Shown here one piece after another: positions 28,233-36,792 of a stretch of DNA of 64,000 nucleotides; position 1 is the stretch's first letter; every line of letters starts with the position of its first letter. Made by a program: the position numbers and the translations under genes. The notes beneath the pieces were generated by a model. The model searched no databases, had not been told where the DNA came from, and saw only the letters and a program-made list of their open reading frames with translations. Source of the stretch: Nitrospira japonica (GTDB lineage: Bacteria > Nitrospirota > Nitrospiria > Nitrospirales > Nitrospiraceae); NCBI RefSeq assembly GCF_900169565.1, contig NZ_LT828648.1:186001-250000 (forward strand). The letters are read 5' to 3'.

Positions 28233-30434
28233 ATGAAGAAGGCGCGCGTCTGTTTCGTCTGGCACATGCATCAACCCTACTACACCGACCCGGTGTCGGC
28301 CTCGGCCAGCATGCCCTGGGTCCGCCTGCACGCCACCAAGGCCTATTTCGACATGGCCTTTCTGCTGGAGCGGTTCCCGGGCGTCAACGCGACCTTCAAC
28401 TTCACTCCCTCGCTGCTCCTGCAACTCCAGGAAATCGGAACGGGCAAGGTCCGCGATCTCTTCTTCGAGCATACCCAACGGCCGGCGGAGGAACTCCGGC
28501 CCGAAGAGAAAGCGTTTCTGATCCGCCACTTCTTCTCCGCCAACTGGGCCACCATGGTCCGTCCGCATCCCCGCTACCATGAATTACTGGTCAAACGAGG
28601 GCTGGAGACCGACGAGACCCACCTCGAGCGGATCGCGCGCCAATTCTCGACCCAGGAATTGCTGGATCTTCAAGTCTGGTTCAATCTCGCATGGTTCGGA
28701 TACGGATCCTTGCACCGCTTCCCGCGGCTGGCCGCCCTACGGGACAAGAATCGCGGATTCACCGAAGCGGACAAGCAAGAAGTGCTGGCCTTGCAGCTGG
28801 CGGCCGTTCAACAGATCATTCCGATGTATCGCGCCTTGGCCGAACGGGGCCAGGTCGAGCTGACGACGACGCCCTTTTATCATCCGATTCTCCCACTGGT
28901 CATCGATACGGACAGCACTCAGCGCGCCAGACCCGACTTGCCGCTTCCTGCGCGCTTTCGGGCTCCGGAAGACGCCGAAGCCCAACTGCGGCTGGCGGTG
29001 GAATTTCACACGGCGACGTTCGGTCGCCCTCCGGCCGGGCTTTGGCCATCGGAAGGCTCGGTCTGCCCGGAACTGATTCCACTGTTGCCGCGTGTGGGGC
29101 TTAAGTGGCTGGCGACCGACGAAGGCAATCTCGCCCGTTCGCTCCATGGCTCCGGGCAACACTGGCATCGGCCGGCCGATTTGTATCGCGCCTACCGGAC
29201 CGGCCCGCCGGACGGCGAGATGACCATCGTCTTTCGAGACCGGGATCTCTCGGACGCCTTCGGGTTCATCTATCACAAGACGACGCCGGACGTGGCGGCG
29301 GAGGACGTCCTCCGGCGGCTGCGTCAGGTCGTGCGCGACGTCCCCCACGAGAACGTCCTGATCCCGATCATCCTGGACGGAGAAAACCCGTGGGAGCATT
29401 ACCATGAAGGAGGCGAGCAGTTTCTGTCCGCGCTGTATACGGCGTTCGAACGACAGGGTCTGCATGAAGCGGGCGTGGAAACCGAAACGGCCACCGTCTC
29501 CGAGGCGCTGGCCTTGATGCCCCCGTCCACTCACTTGCCCTCGCTGCATTCGGGTTCGTGGATCAACCAGGATTTCAAGATCTGGATCGGGCATGAGGAG
29601 GACAACCGGGGCTGGAATCTCCTCAGTCACACCCGTTCCCACCTGATCGAGCGGACGCCTGCGCTTTCGTCCGAGCGCGCGACGGCCGCCTGGCATGAAC
29701 TCTATGCGGCGGAAGGCAGCGATTGGTTTTGGTGGTACGGTGATGATTTCGACACGGCCTATAAAGAAGAGTTCGACCGCCTGTTTCGCACGCACCTGAG
29801 AAACGTGTGGACCCTCGCGGGCACGACGCCCCCCGACATGCTGAATCAACCGGTGTGCGGTGTGCGGACCGACTCGGCGGCGGACCGCCTCACCTACCCC
29901 GTGTCATTCCTGCATCCGGTCCTCGACGGGCAAGTGACCGATTTCTTCGAATGGCGCGGAGCCGGGACGATCAATACGCGGCCGCCGCTCGGAGCCATGT
30001 GGAAAGCCGACGGGCTCCTGACCGAGATCTTTTTCGGATGGGATCTCGACCAGTTGTTCCTTCGTCTCGATTCCGAGGAAGCCGAGCGGGCGCGACGCGA
30101 GGGGCTCCAAGTCGAGGTACACTTGCAGAGCCAGGCGCACGCCTTCCGGCTGACATGGCCCATGAACGGAGCCGGAACGGAAGAATACCTCTTGGCCCGC
30201 CGCGCCCCGGAAGGCACCTGGCAGGAGATCGGGCCATCGCGCCTGTTTTGCCGCAAAACGATTACGGAGCTGGCGATCCCCTTCAAAGAGCTCGGAGTGG
30301 AAACGGGCCATGCATTGCGGATGAGCCTCGTCATCCTGGAACAGGGACTCGAGATCGCGCGGTATCCCCACCAGCACCCGGCCGAGGTGACGGTTCCAGG
30401 ACCGGATTTTGAATCCGCCTTGTGGCGGGTGTAA
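28233..30434 (+). CDS. Glycoside hydrolase family 57 protein (alpha-amylase/amylopullulanase-like)
   Basis: A 733-residue enzyme acting on alpha-glucans. GH57 region 1 is HMHQP (residues 11-15), a later region is GLWPSEGSV, the ATDEGN block corresponds to the region with the nucleophile, and LDGENPWEHY carries the probable acid/base Asp as in amylopullulanases. The C-terminal third (from about residue 550) is a beta-rich domain, often found in the same subfamily. No signal peptide, so it works in the cytoplasm, probably on glycogen. The frame is open from 28137, but HMHQP must lie near the start and GAGG precedes this ATG. galT follows 96 bases later. Confidence 0.9.
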   Translation: MKKARVCFVWHMHQPYYTDPVSASASMPWVRLHATKAYFDMAFLLERFPGVNATFNFTPSLLLQLQEIGTGKVRDLFFEHTQRPAEELRPEEKAFLIRHFFSANWATMVRPHPRYHELLVKRGLETDETHLERIARQFSTQELLDLQVWFNLAWFGYGSLHRFPRLAALRDKNRGFTEADKQEVLALQLAAVQQIIPMYRALAERGQVELTTTPFYHPILPLVIDTDSTQRARPDLPLPARFRAPEDAEAQLRLAVEFHTATFGRPPAGLWPSEGSVCPELIPLLPRVGLKWLATDEGNLARSLHGSGQHWHRPADLYRAYRTGPPDGEMTIVFRDRDLSDAFGFIYHKTTPDVAAEDVLRRLRQVVRDVPHENVLIPIILDGENPWEHYHEGGEQFLSALYTAFERQGLHEAGVETETATVSEALALMPPSTHLPSLHSGSWINQDFKIWIGHEEDNRGWNLLSHTRSHLIERTPALSSERATAAWHELYAAEGSDWFWWYGDDFDTAYKEEFDRLFRTHLRNVWTLAGTTPPDMLNQPVCGVRTDSAADRLTYPVSFLHPVLDGQVTDFFEWRGAGTINTRPPLGAMWKADGLLTEIFFGWDLDQLFLRLDSEEAERARREGLQVEVHLQSQAHAFRLTWPMNGAGTEEYLLARRAPEGTWQEIGPSRLFCRKTITELAIPFKELGVETGHALRMSLVILEQGLEIARYPHQHPAEVTVPGPDFESALWRV

Positions 30435-30530
30435 CCCTCGCGTCGCATGTTTGAAAGAAGAGTTTTCAATGCGCAATTGAACGGCGTACACTACACGTTC
30501 AACCTTGAGCATTGAATATTGGAGGGCGTG

Positions 30531-31535
30531 ATGCCGGATTTAAGACGCGATCCCGTTGTGGGGCGCTGGGTGATCATTTCCACGGACCGGAGCGGCCGCC
30601 CGCATGACTTCACACAACTGCTGCCGTCACGGCCGATCTCGACCGCCCTCTGTCCGTTTTGTCCCGGTCAGGAACGGCTGACGCCCAAGGAGATCATGGC
30701 GTACCGGCCTCAACCGTCCGAGGCCAACGCGCCGAATTGGAGTGTCCGGGTCGTTCCGAACAAGTTCCCGGCCCTGCAGGTGGAGGGTGAATTGGGCCGC
30801 GAAGGGCTGGGGCTCTATGACCGGATGAACGGCATTGGCGCCCACGAAGTCATCATCGAGACGCCCGGACACAAGGACGGCCTGGGAGACCTGCCCGCCC
30901 AGAAGATCGAAGACGTCCTATGGGCCTATCGTGACCGCATTCTCGATCTCAAGAAGGATCCCCGGTTCCGCTACATTCTGATTTTCAAGAACCATGGGGC
31001 TTCGGCCGGCGCGACCCTGGAGCACAGCCATTCGCAGCTGATCGCGTTGCCGATCATCCCCACCAGCGTCAGCGGAGAGATCGAAGGTTGCCGTGCGCAT
31101 TATCAGCAGAAAGAACGGTGCATCTACTGCGACATTATCCGTCAGGACCTCACCGACGGAGATCGCATCGTAGCCGAAAACCCGGAGTTCGTCTGCGTCA
31201 CTCCGTTCGCCCCCCGCTTTCCTTTTGAAATGTGGGTGCTGCCGAAGCAGCATGCCGGTTATTTCGAAGAAGGCCAGAAGGGGCAGTTCGAGTTCCTCGC
31301 ATCCATGCTTTCCGAAGTGTTGCGGCGGATGGACAAGGTATTGGCCAGACCGCCTTACAATTTCGTCCTCCATAGCTCTCCACCCCACGAGCACACCGGA
31401 GATTTCTACCACTGGCACCTGGAAATCATCCCCAAGCTCACGCAGGTGGCGGGATTCGAATGGGGCACGGGTTTCTACATCAACCCCGTATCGCCCGAGG
31501 AGTCGGCTAAATTTCTGCGGGACACGCGCCTCTGA
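30531..31535 (+). CDS. galT: Galactose-1-phosphate uridylyltransferase family protein
   Basis: A 334-residue HIT-superfamily enzyme. Zinc ligands appear in CPFC (C41, C44). The active-site triad is HSHSQ (H165, H167, Q169), where classical GalT has HPHGQ, and the late HWHLEIIPK segment carries the second metal site. It swaps UDP between glucose-1-phosphate and galactose-1-phosphate, or acts as an ADP-glucose/UDP phosphorylase-type relative. The link to GH57 suggests glycogen-derived sugar phosphates feed nucleotide-sugar pools. GGAGGG lies before the ATG. The variant HSHSQ is common in bacterial GalT-like proteins, so substrate is less certain. Confidence 0.88.
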   Translation: MPDLRRDPVVGRWVIISTDRSGRPHDFTQLLPSRPISTALCPFCPGQERLTPKEIMAYRPQPSEANAPNWSVRVVPNKFPALQVEGELGREGLGLYDRMNGIGAHEVIIETPGHKDGLGDLPAQKIEDVLWAYRDRILDLKKDPRFRYILIFKNHGASAGATLEHSHSQLIALPIIPTSVSGEIEGCRAHYQQKERCIYCDIIRQDLTDGDRIVAENPEFVCVTPFAPRFPFEMWVLPKQHAGYFEEGQKGQFEFLASMLSEVLRRMDKVLARPPYNFVLHSSPPHEHTGDFYHWHLEIIPKLTQVAGFEWGTGFYINPVSPEESAKFLRDTRL

Positions 31536-31581
31536 GCGGACGCTTGCTCCCCGCAATTGGCGGGCTTATCATCGTCTTCCC

Positions 31582-31776
31582 ATGCAAGTCCAACTCAGCC
31601 ATCCTTCCAGAACCGTCGACGTCAAAGGCCCGAAGAAGGTCAAGGACCTGCTGAAGGAATTGAATCTGGTCGTGGAAGCCCATTTGGTCATCCGGGGCGA
31701 CGAACTCGTCACTGAAGACGAGATGCTCTACGACAAGGATCATGTCGAAATCCGGCCTGTGATCTCAGGAGGGTGA
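31582..31776 (+). CDS. MoaD/ThiS-type sulfur carrier, candidate TtuB
   Basis: A 64-residue ubiquitin-fold protein ending in the diagnostic Gly-Gly (RPVISGG), which an E1-like enzyme would turn into a thiocarboxylate. The body (HPSRTVDVKGPKKVKDLL, LNLVVEAHLVIRGDELVTED) fits ThiS/MoaD. The ATG is the only start giving the compact fold; the frame upstream overlaps galT and is not coding. A TtuA-type tRNA thiolase lies 2.2 kb downstream on the same strand, so it is more likely its sulfur donor (TtuB) than ThiS or MoaD. No thiamine or molybdopterin genes are nearby. Confidence 0.85.
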   Translation: MQVQLSHPSRTVDVKGPKKVKDLLKELNLVVEAHLVIRGDELVTEDEMLYDKDHVEIRPVISGG

Positions 31777-31945
31777 ACGAGACCCTCCCGCTCGCTTATC
31801 CTCCCGCAGACGACGATGTGATGCATTTCGCTCGGCATCCGCACGTGAATTGACCAGACGATTATCCGACTCTCCCCGCCGGAAGAGGGGTTGTGCCCCA
31901 TCCTGCCGCCGTTCTACAAGCGTTAGAACTCGCGGGGATACGACT

Positions 31946-33064
31946 GTGCCACGAACACCCAGAACGGCGGCGGGCTTTAGGCTGGCGGCAATCCTGGCTG
32001 CCTTTCTTCTGCTGCACGGATGCAGCGGGGGTGGTTCGGAGGGAAGCACAGGGCATGCACATCCAACCGCGTCCTGCTCCGCCGCCGACCTTGAAGGCAC
32101 CATGGATTCGGTGCTGTCGGGAGTCGCTTCTCCGACGGACTTTTCCTTCTCGGTCAAACGGCCGGACGGCCGTCAGTACGTCTACAGCCGGGGAGCGTCG
32201 ACACTCCAGACGTCCTATTCATCCGCCTCGACATCCAAACTGGTTTCTGCGGTCATCATTATGAGGCTCGTCGAGCAGGGACGCTTGAGCCTCGCCAGCA
32301 AACCGCAAGATCTGATCGGCACGTGGCCGATCGGTGGCGGGGACCCGCTTTTGAATATGACCCTGGCCCAATTGCTGAGCTTCACTTCCGGTCTGACGAT
32401 CGAGCCAAGTTGTCTCGACGACGGGACATCCGAGTATGAAGCCTGCGTGACGACCATCGGAACGGCCAACGGTGGAACCGGCATCACACCCGGTCAACAA
32501 TTCTTTTACGCGAGCACCCATTTGCAGGTCGCGGGACTCATGGCGATCAAGGCCAGACCCGCCGCTACCTGGCAGGATGTGTTCTTGGAATTCAAACAGC
32601 AAACCAATCTGTTTCCCACAGCGTCTTACGACAGCCCCTCGCCGAATAATCCGGCCCTCGCCGGCGGCATGCATTGGACCGGAGAAGAATATCTGGCTTT
32701 TCTCGACGCGCTCAGGAAGGGTGAATTGTTGAATGCCGGCTCCATGGGCCAATTGCTGGCCGACCATACGGCTTCCGCGGCAATCGTCTCCTCGCCGATC
32801 GCCGTGGCACCGCCCGACGGACTGGGTGAAGACTGGCACTATGGGTTCGGTCTGTGGCACGAATGCCAAAGCGCGAACTTCAACTGCACTCCCGGCACCC
32901 GAGTGTCCAGCCCGGGCATCTACGGAGCCTATCCATTTTGGGATCGCAGCAAGGGATACGTGGGCATCGTCGCGATGCAAGGCCCGTCCAATTCGATTCC
33001 AATCGGCATTGGAATCGAACGATCCGTGCGCCCCACGGTCGAACAATGGGTGGCGTGTCAGTAA
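31946..33064 (+). CDS. Serine hydrolase lipoprotein (beta-lactamase/class C PBP family)
   Basis: A 372-residue lipoprotein of the serine beta-lactamase-related superfamily (Pfam Beta-lactamase). The lipobox is ILAAFLLLHGC. The nucleophile motif SxxK is in SASTSKLVSAV. The second motif is a Y-A-S (FFYASTHLQVAG) where YxN is usual, so Asn is replaced. The C-terminal part is Ser/Pro/Gly-rich with HWHYGFG-like elements (DWHYGFGLWHEC). It could cleave D-Ala amides or an ester; resistance is not implied. The frame opens from a TTG at 31850, but the GTG at 31946 follows GGGGA and leaves a normal signal peptide. Confidence 0.8.
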   Translation: MPRTPRTAAGFRLAAILAAFLLLHGCSGGGSEGSTGHAHPTASCSAADLEGTMDSVLSGVASPTDFSFSVKRPDGRQYVYSRGASTLQTSYSSASTSKLVSAVIIMRLVEQGRLSLASKPQDLIGTWPIGGGDPLLNMTLAQLLSFTSGLTIEPSCLDDGTSEYEACVTTIGTANGGTGITPGQQFFYASTHLQVAGLMAIKARPAATWQDVFLEFKQQTNLFPTASYDSPSPNNPALAGGMHWTGEEYLAFLDALRKGELLNAGSMGQLLADHTASAAIVSSPIAVAPPDGLGEDWHYGFGLWHECQSANFNCTPGTRVSSPGIYGAYPFWDRSKGYVGIVAMQGPSNSIPIGIGIERSVRPTVEQWVACQ

Positions 33065-33090
33065 ACGCGCGTTGGTGATTCCAGCAGAGT

Positions 33091-33115
33091 GAGAACGACA
33101 CGACTCGTCTTTCTC
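33091..33115. terminator. Hairpin at convergent gene ends, possible bidirectional terminator
   Basis: GAGAA (33091-33095) pairs with TTCTC (33111-33115) and GAC (33097-33099) with GTC (33107-33109), one mismatch apart, at the junction of the serine hydrolase and PagL-like genes. Confidence 0.35.
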
Positions 33116-33701
33116 ATCGGCCGGTGTCGAACCAATAGATGAGTTCCAGAAGATGCAAGTCCACACCGCGGCTGTCCGGCCCATACATGGTCGCATCCGA
33201 GTAATGCTGGAAATGGTACCCCACCCCCAGCGGTCCGAACAATCGACTGGTGGCCCCGAATGTCCAGACAAATTGGAACGGACCTCCGAAGTTCTGGTCG
33301 CCGAACTTCGAATCGGTGAGTAGCGCGCCGCCCACTCCCATATCGATGGAAATGAGGCCGTCACGCCGGCCGAACATCACATCGAACGGCACCAACGTGA
33401 AGACCGCGTGGGTCTCGCCCGAACCATGCAGTGCACCGGCTGAGGTCAAGGCTCGCGTCGCGAACAACCAATCGGACCCGACACTCCATTCCCAGGGAAG
33501 GCGCGCGGCAAGGGCAAGATCGACTTGGTTGAAATCCGTCTGCTGGTCCTTCCCGATCACCGAACTGCCGCTCAAGCCGGCCCTCACGTTCAAGGACTCG
33601 AGCCTGAATCCTTCGGCGATTGCGGACGTTGCGGCCATGAAGATCATCAGGCCGATGAGGGCACCAGGACATAATCGCGCACCGATCCGCACTCGCCCCA
33701 T
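33114..33701 (-). CDS. PagL-like acyloxyacyl hydrolase (lipid A deacylase), outer membrane
   Basis: A 195-residue protein with a signal peptide (GALIGLMIFMAATSAIAEGF) and an eight-strand barrel-like pattern. Near the C-terminus, YHFQHYSDATMYGPDSRGVDLHLLELIYWF resembles the PagL active-site region, with His and Ser two apart (H-Y-S) and a following acidic residue. PagL removes a 3-O-linked acyl chain from lipid A in the outer membrane. Classical PagL has HxSN; here the last position is Asp, so activity is not certain. The start at 33701 follows AAAGG; the frame extends to 33803 without a better site. Confidence 0.78.
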   Translation of the reverse strand: MGRVRIGARLCPGALIGLMIFMAATSAIAEGFRLESLNVRAGLSGSSVIGKDQQTDFNQVDLALAARLPWEWSVGSDWLFATRALTSAGALHGSGETHAVFTLVPFDVMFGRRDGLISIDMGVGGALLTDSKFGDQNFGGPFQFVWTFGATSRLFGPLGVGYHFQHYSDATMYGPDSRGVDLHLLELIYWFDTGR

Positions 33702-33981
33702 GGAATCGCCTTTCGTAAAGAAAATTAGACCGCGGAATGCCGTAATCAGGCCGGTGGAGAAGAGCCGGAGCATTGTTTTCATGAGGATTGGAAGGATCCC
33801 CATGATCTTGAATGTCGCGCCCTGTCGCCTCTGACGCAGTGCGGTTTGCTTCTTTATGACCTGTCATATCCTAAGACTCCCAGAAAGGCAATCAACTTCG
33901 CCAGGGCGTGCCAGGCGGCCGGGACGACGCCGTCCAAGGTCCCGATTGCAATCGACACGACGCCGACCGTAAGATCGCCCC

Positions 33982-34920
33982 ATGAACTGCACCAAATGCA
34001 AGACCAGAGCGGTGATCAAGCTGCCGCGGCATCACGCCGCGTTCTGCAAGGACTGTTTCAACGGTTTCGTCCACGATCAGGTCGCCAAGGCCGTCAAATC
34101 GCAGAAGATGTTCGGCAAGGAAGCCCGCATCTTGGTCGCGGTCTCGGGAGGCAAGGACAGCCTGGCCTTGTGGGACATTCTCTTGAAGCTGGGCTACAGA
34201 GCCGACGCGCTTTATGTGAATCTCGGTATCGGAAGCTATTCCGAGCGATCGCATGAGAAAGTCCGCCGTTTCGCCGAGGCCATCGCCGCCCCCCTCGGCG
34301 CGGCGCTCCATACCCATACAGTCGAGCAGGAAGAAGGGGCCGGGATCCGTGAGCTTGCCATGCTCGTGCACCGGCCGACCTGCAGTACCTGTGGAACCAT
34401 CAAACGCTATCAATTCAATCGCGCCGCGATCGAGCACGAATACGACGTCATGGCGACGGGTCACAATCTGGACGACGAGGCGGCGCGCCTGCTGGGCAAT
34501 GTGCTCCATTGGCAGGAAGACTATCTCGACAAGCAGAGCCCCAGTTTGCCGGCATCCGTCGAGGGATTCGCAAAGAAGGTCAAACCCCTCTATCGGTTGA
34601 CGGAGCGCGAACTGGCGGCCTATTGCGTGTTGAACAAGATCGATTACATCGTAGAGGAATGCCCGATGGCCCAGGGCGCCAAGACACTCCTCTATAAGGA
34701 GGTTCTGAACCGACTCGAAACGGAATCTCCCGGCACCAAACATACGTTCTATTGGGGTTTTCTCGACCGGTCACGCAAAGAAACCGGGAGTCAGGCCACG
34801 ATGGAGCAAAAGGACCGGACCGCGCTGCATCCGTGCCAGACGTGCGGTCAACCCACCACCGCGGAAATCTGCTCGTACTGCAAGTTGATGACGCGAGCGA
34901 AGACCCCCTCCGTTTCCTGA
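33982..34920 (+). CDS. TtuA-type tRNA 2-thiolation enzyme (TIGR00269/NcsA family)
   Basis: A 312-residue enzyme of the TtcA/CTU1 superfamily that thiolates tRNA uridine (s2U, position 54 in Thermus). The N-terminal zinc finger has C3, C6, C22 and C25. The PP-loop for ATP is VAVSGGKDSLALW. The catalytic/Fe-S Cys pair is in RPTCSTCGTIKR, with the third in EECPMAQGA. The C-terminal zinc finger is HPCQTCGQ with ICSYCKL. All Cys of the TtuA type are present. It needs a TtuB-like sulfur carrier, probably the gene at 31582. TAAGAT ends six bases before the ATG with no Shine-Dalgarno, so the message may be leaderless. Confidence 0.92.
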   Translation: MNCTKCKTRAVIKLPRHHAAFCKDCFNGFVHDQVAKAVKSQKMFGKEARILVAVSGGKDSLALWDILLKLGYRADALYVNLGIGSYSERSHEKVRRFAEAIAAPLGAALHTHTVEQEEGAGIRELAMLVHRPTCSTCGTIKRYQFNRAAIEHEYDVMATGHNLDDEAARLLGNVLHWQEDYLDKQSPSLPASVEGFAKKVKPLYRLTERELAAYCVLNKIDYIVEECPMAQGAKTLLYKEVLNRLETESPGTKHTFYWGFLDRSRKETGSQATMEQKDRTALHPCQTCGQPTTAEICSYCKLMTRAKTPSVS

Positions 34921-35004
34921 GCGTCGCCCTTGCCAAGCCCCCTGCCAACCCCGTAAGCTGACGTCCACGCAGCTAGCAGGCTTGTTACGGCGGAGTTCGG
35001 CAGC

Positions 35005-35025
35005 CCGGCGATGGGGGATCGCCGG
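35005..35025. repeat. 8-bp perfect hairpin between ttuA-like and dnaJ
   Basis: CCGGCGAT (35005-35012) and ATCGCCGG (35018-35025) with a GGGGG loop. Very stable, but not followed by a T-run, so it is a stem-loop of unknown role (attenuation, processing or a REP-like element). Confidence 0.55.
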
Positions 35026-35070
35026 AGGCGACCGTTGATCCTTCCATCTTTGGTGTTATTTCTGTAGACC

Positions 35071-36099
35071 ATGGCAACGACGGCACGCGACTACTATCAG
35101 ATTCTCGGCATCGCTCGTTCCGCCTCAGCCGACGACATCAAGAAAGCCTTCAGACGCCTTGCCCGCCAATATCACCCGGACCTCCATACCGGCGCCAAGA
35201 AAGCCGACATGGAGAAAAAGTTCAAGGAACTCAACGAAGCCCATGAGGTCCTCTCCGATCCGGACAAGCGGAAGAAGTACGACCAGTACGGCGCGCAATG
35301 GGAACAGGCGGAGGCCTTTGAAAAGGCCCGGCAGCAATCCGGTGCGCGCGGCTTCGGTGGTCAGGAATCGGGCGGCGGATTCTCAGGGGAGGGCTTCTCC
35401 GACATCTTCGAAAATATCTTCGGCGGACGTACTCGCGGTGGCGGAGGACGGGGCTTCGCCATGTCGGGAGAAGATCTGGAGACCGAGGTGGAGTTGACGT
35501 TGCGGGAGGTCCTCACCGGAGTGACCAAGCGGATCAGCCTGCGGGAGCCCTCCACCTGCCCGGTGTGCCAGGGAAGCGGCGAGTTCCGAGGCAGGACTTG
35601 TCCCACGTGCGAGGGAACCGGAGTAAAGACGGAATCCAAAACGATCGAGGTCAAGATTCCGGCCGGTGTGCAGGACGGTACGAGGGTCCGCGTGGCCGGC
35701 AAAGGACAGCCCGGCATGAACGGAGGAAAGCGGGGGGATTTGTATCTCCACGTCGTCATTCCTCCCGATCCGATTTTCCGCCGGCAAGGCAGCGACGTCC
35801 ACGTCGCGCTGCCGGTCTACGCCTGGGAAGCGGTCTTAGGAGCCGAGGTCATGGCGCCGACCCTCACGGAACCCGTGAAAGTGAAAGTCCCCCCCGGCAG
35901 CAGAGCAGAAGGCAAGCTGCGCTTGAAAGGCAAGGGGCTTCCATCGGCCGCCGGCGGCCATGGCGACCTCTTTCTCACCCTGCAGATCGTCATGCCGGCT
36001 TCGGTCACGGACGAAGAACAGTCCCTCTACGAACGGCTGGCCAAGATGCGGCATCCCGATCCCCGCGCCGAGCTTCTGACTCAAGCGCGAATGCGGTAG
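35071..36099 (+). CDS. DnaJ-type co-chaperone with a shortened zinc domain
   Basis: A 342-residue Hsp40. The J domain (residues 1-70) has the HPD in RQYHPDLH, needed to stimulate DnaK. A Gly/Phe-rich linker ([15 protein letters not shown]) follows. The client-binding domains come next, with only two CxxCxGxG repeats (CPVCQGSG and CPTCEGTG) where canonical DnaJ has four, and a normal C-terminal beta domain. This is between DnaJ and CbpA in layout. The ATG has no clear ribosome binding site; a strong hairpin stands about 45 bases upstream. marC starts five bases after its stop. Confidence 0.93.
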   Translation: MATTARDYYQILGIARSASADDIKKAFRRLARQYHPDLHTGAKKADMEKKFKELNEAHEVLSDPDKRKKYDQYGAQWEQAEAFEKARQQSGARGFGGQESGGGFSGEGFSDIFENIFGGRTRGGGGRGFAMSGEDLETEVELTLREVLTGVTKRISLREPSTCPVCQGSGEFRGRTCPTCEGTGVKTESKTIEVKIPAGVQDGTRVRVAGKGQPGMNGGKRGDLYLHVVIPPDPIFRRQGSDVHVALPVYAWEAVLGAEVMAPTLTEPVKVKVPPGSRAEGKLRLKGKGLPSAAGGHGDLFLTLQIVMPASVTDEEQSLYERLAKMRHPDPRAELLTQARMR

Positions 36100-36103
36100 C
36101 GGG

Positions 36104-36739
36104 ATGACGCTGACCGAATACGGTGTCCTGGCCTTCAGCTCCCTCTTCGTGATCGTCGATCCCATCGCAACGGTTCCGGCCTTCCTGGCGATGACCGCCC
36201 GCGACACGATCCCTCAGCGGCTGCGGATGGCCCGCGTAGCCTGTCTGGTCGCGGTTGGAATTCTTGCCGCATTCGGATTGATCGGCCAATGGCTTTTCGC
36301 GCTTCTCGGCATTACGCTGCCGGCTCTGCAGATCGCCGGCGCGTTGGTCTTGTTGCTGGTGGCGCTCGACATGTTGAGAGCGCAGCGCTCGCCGGTGCAA
36401 GGCACCGAGGCGGAGACCGCCGAAGGCGCCACGAAAGACGATATCGCCGTCACGCCCCTCGCCGTCCCGATGTTGGCGGGACCGGCCGCGATCTCGACGG
36501 TCATTCTGCTGGACGCGCAGGCCGTGGATTGGACGTATCGAGCGTTGCTGCTCACTTGCGTTGCGCTGGTGGGTCTGGCAAGCTACCTCATCCTGGCGAT
36601 CAGCGCGTCGGGGGCCCGGTGGATCAGCCCCTTGGCGGAAAAGATCATCACGCGCCTGATGGGCTTGCTTCTCGCCGCCTTGGCCGTTCAGTTCCTCTTT
36701 AACGGACTGAAGGGCGAAGGCGGTTTGTTTGTGCGATAA
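36104..36739 (+). CDS. MarC family (UPF0056) membrane protein
   Basis: A 211-residue inner-membrane protein with six predicted helices and the MarC signature: FSSLFVIVDPIATVPAFLAMT near the N-terminus (D19-P20) and TPLAVPMLAGPAAIS in the middle. The family was once linked to multidrug resistance, a role later withdrawn, and its substrate is unknown. Starts five bases after dnaJ, so probably co-transcribed. Nothing is missing compared with family length (about 200-220). Confidence 0.92.
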   Translation: MTLTEYGVLAFSSLFVIVDPIATVPAFLAMTARDTIPQRLRMARVACLVAVGILAAFGLIGQWLFALLGITLPALQIAGALVLLLVALDMLRAQRSPVQGTEAETAEGATKDDIAVTPLAVPMLAGPAAISTVILLDAQAVDWTYRALLLTCVALVGLASYLILAISASGARWISPLAEKIITRLMGLLLAALAVQFLFNGLKGEGGLFVR

Positions 36740-36792
36740 TGACGCGATCGTATGGTCTTATTCGATTTCTTTAACCGAAGAAGGAGGACGGC

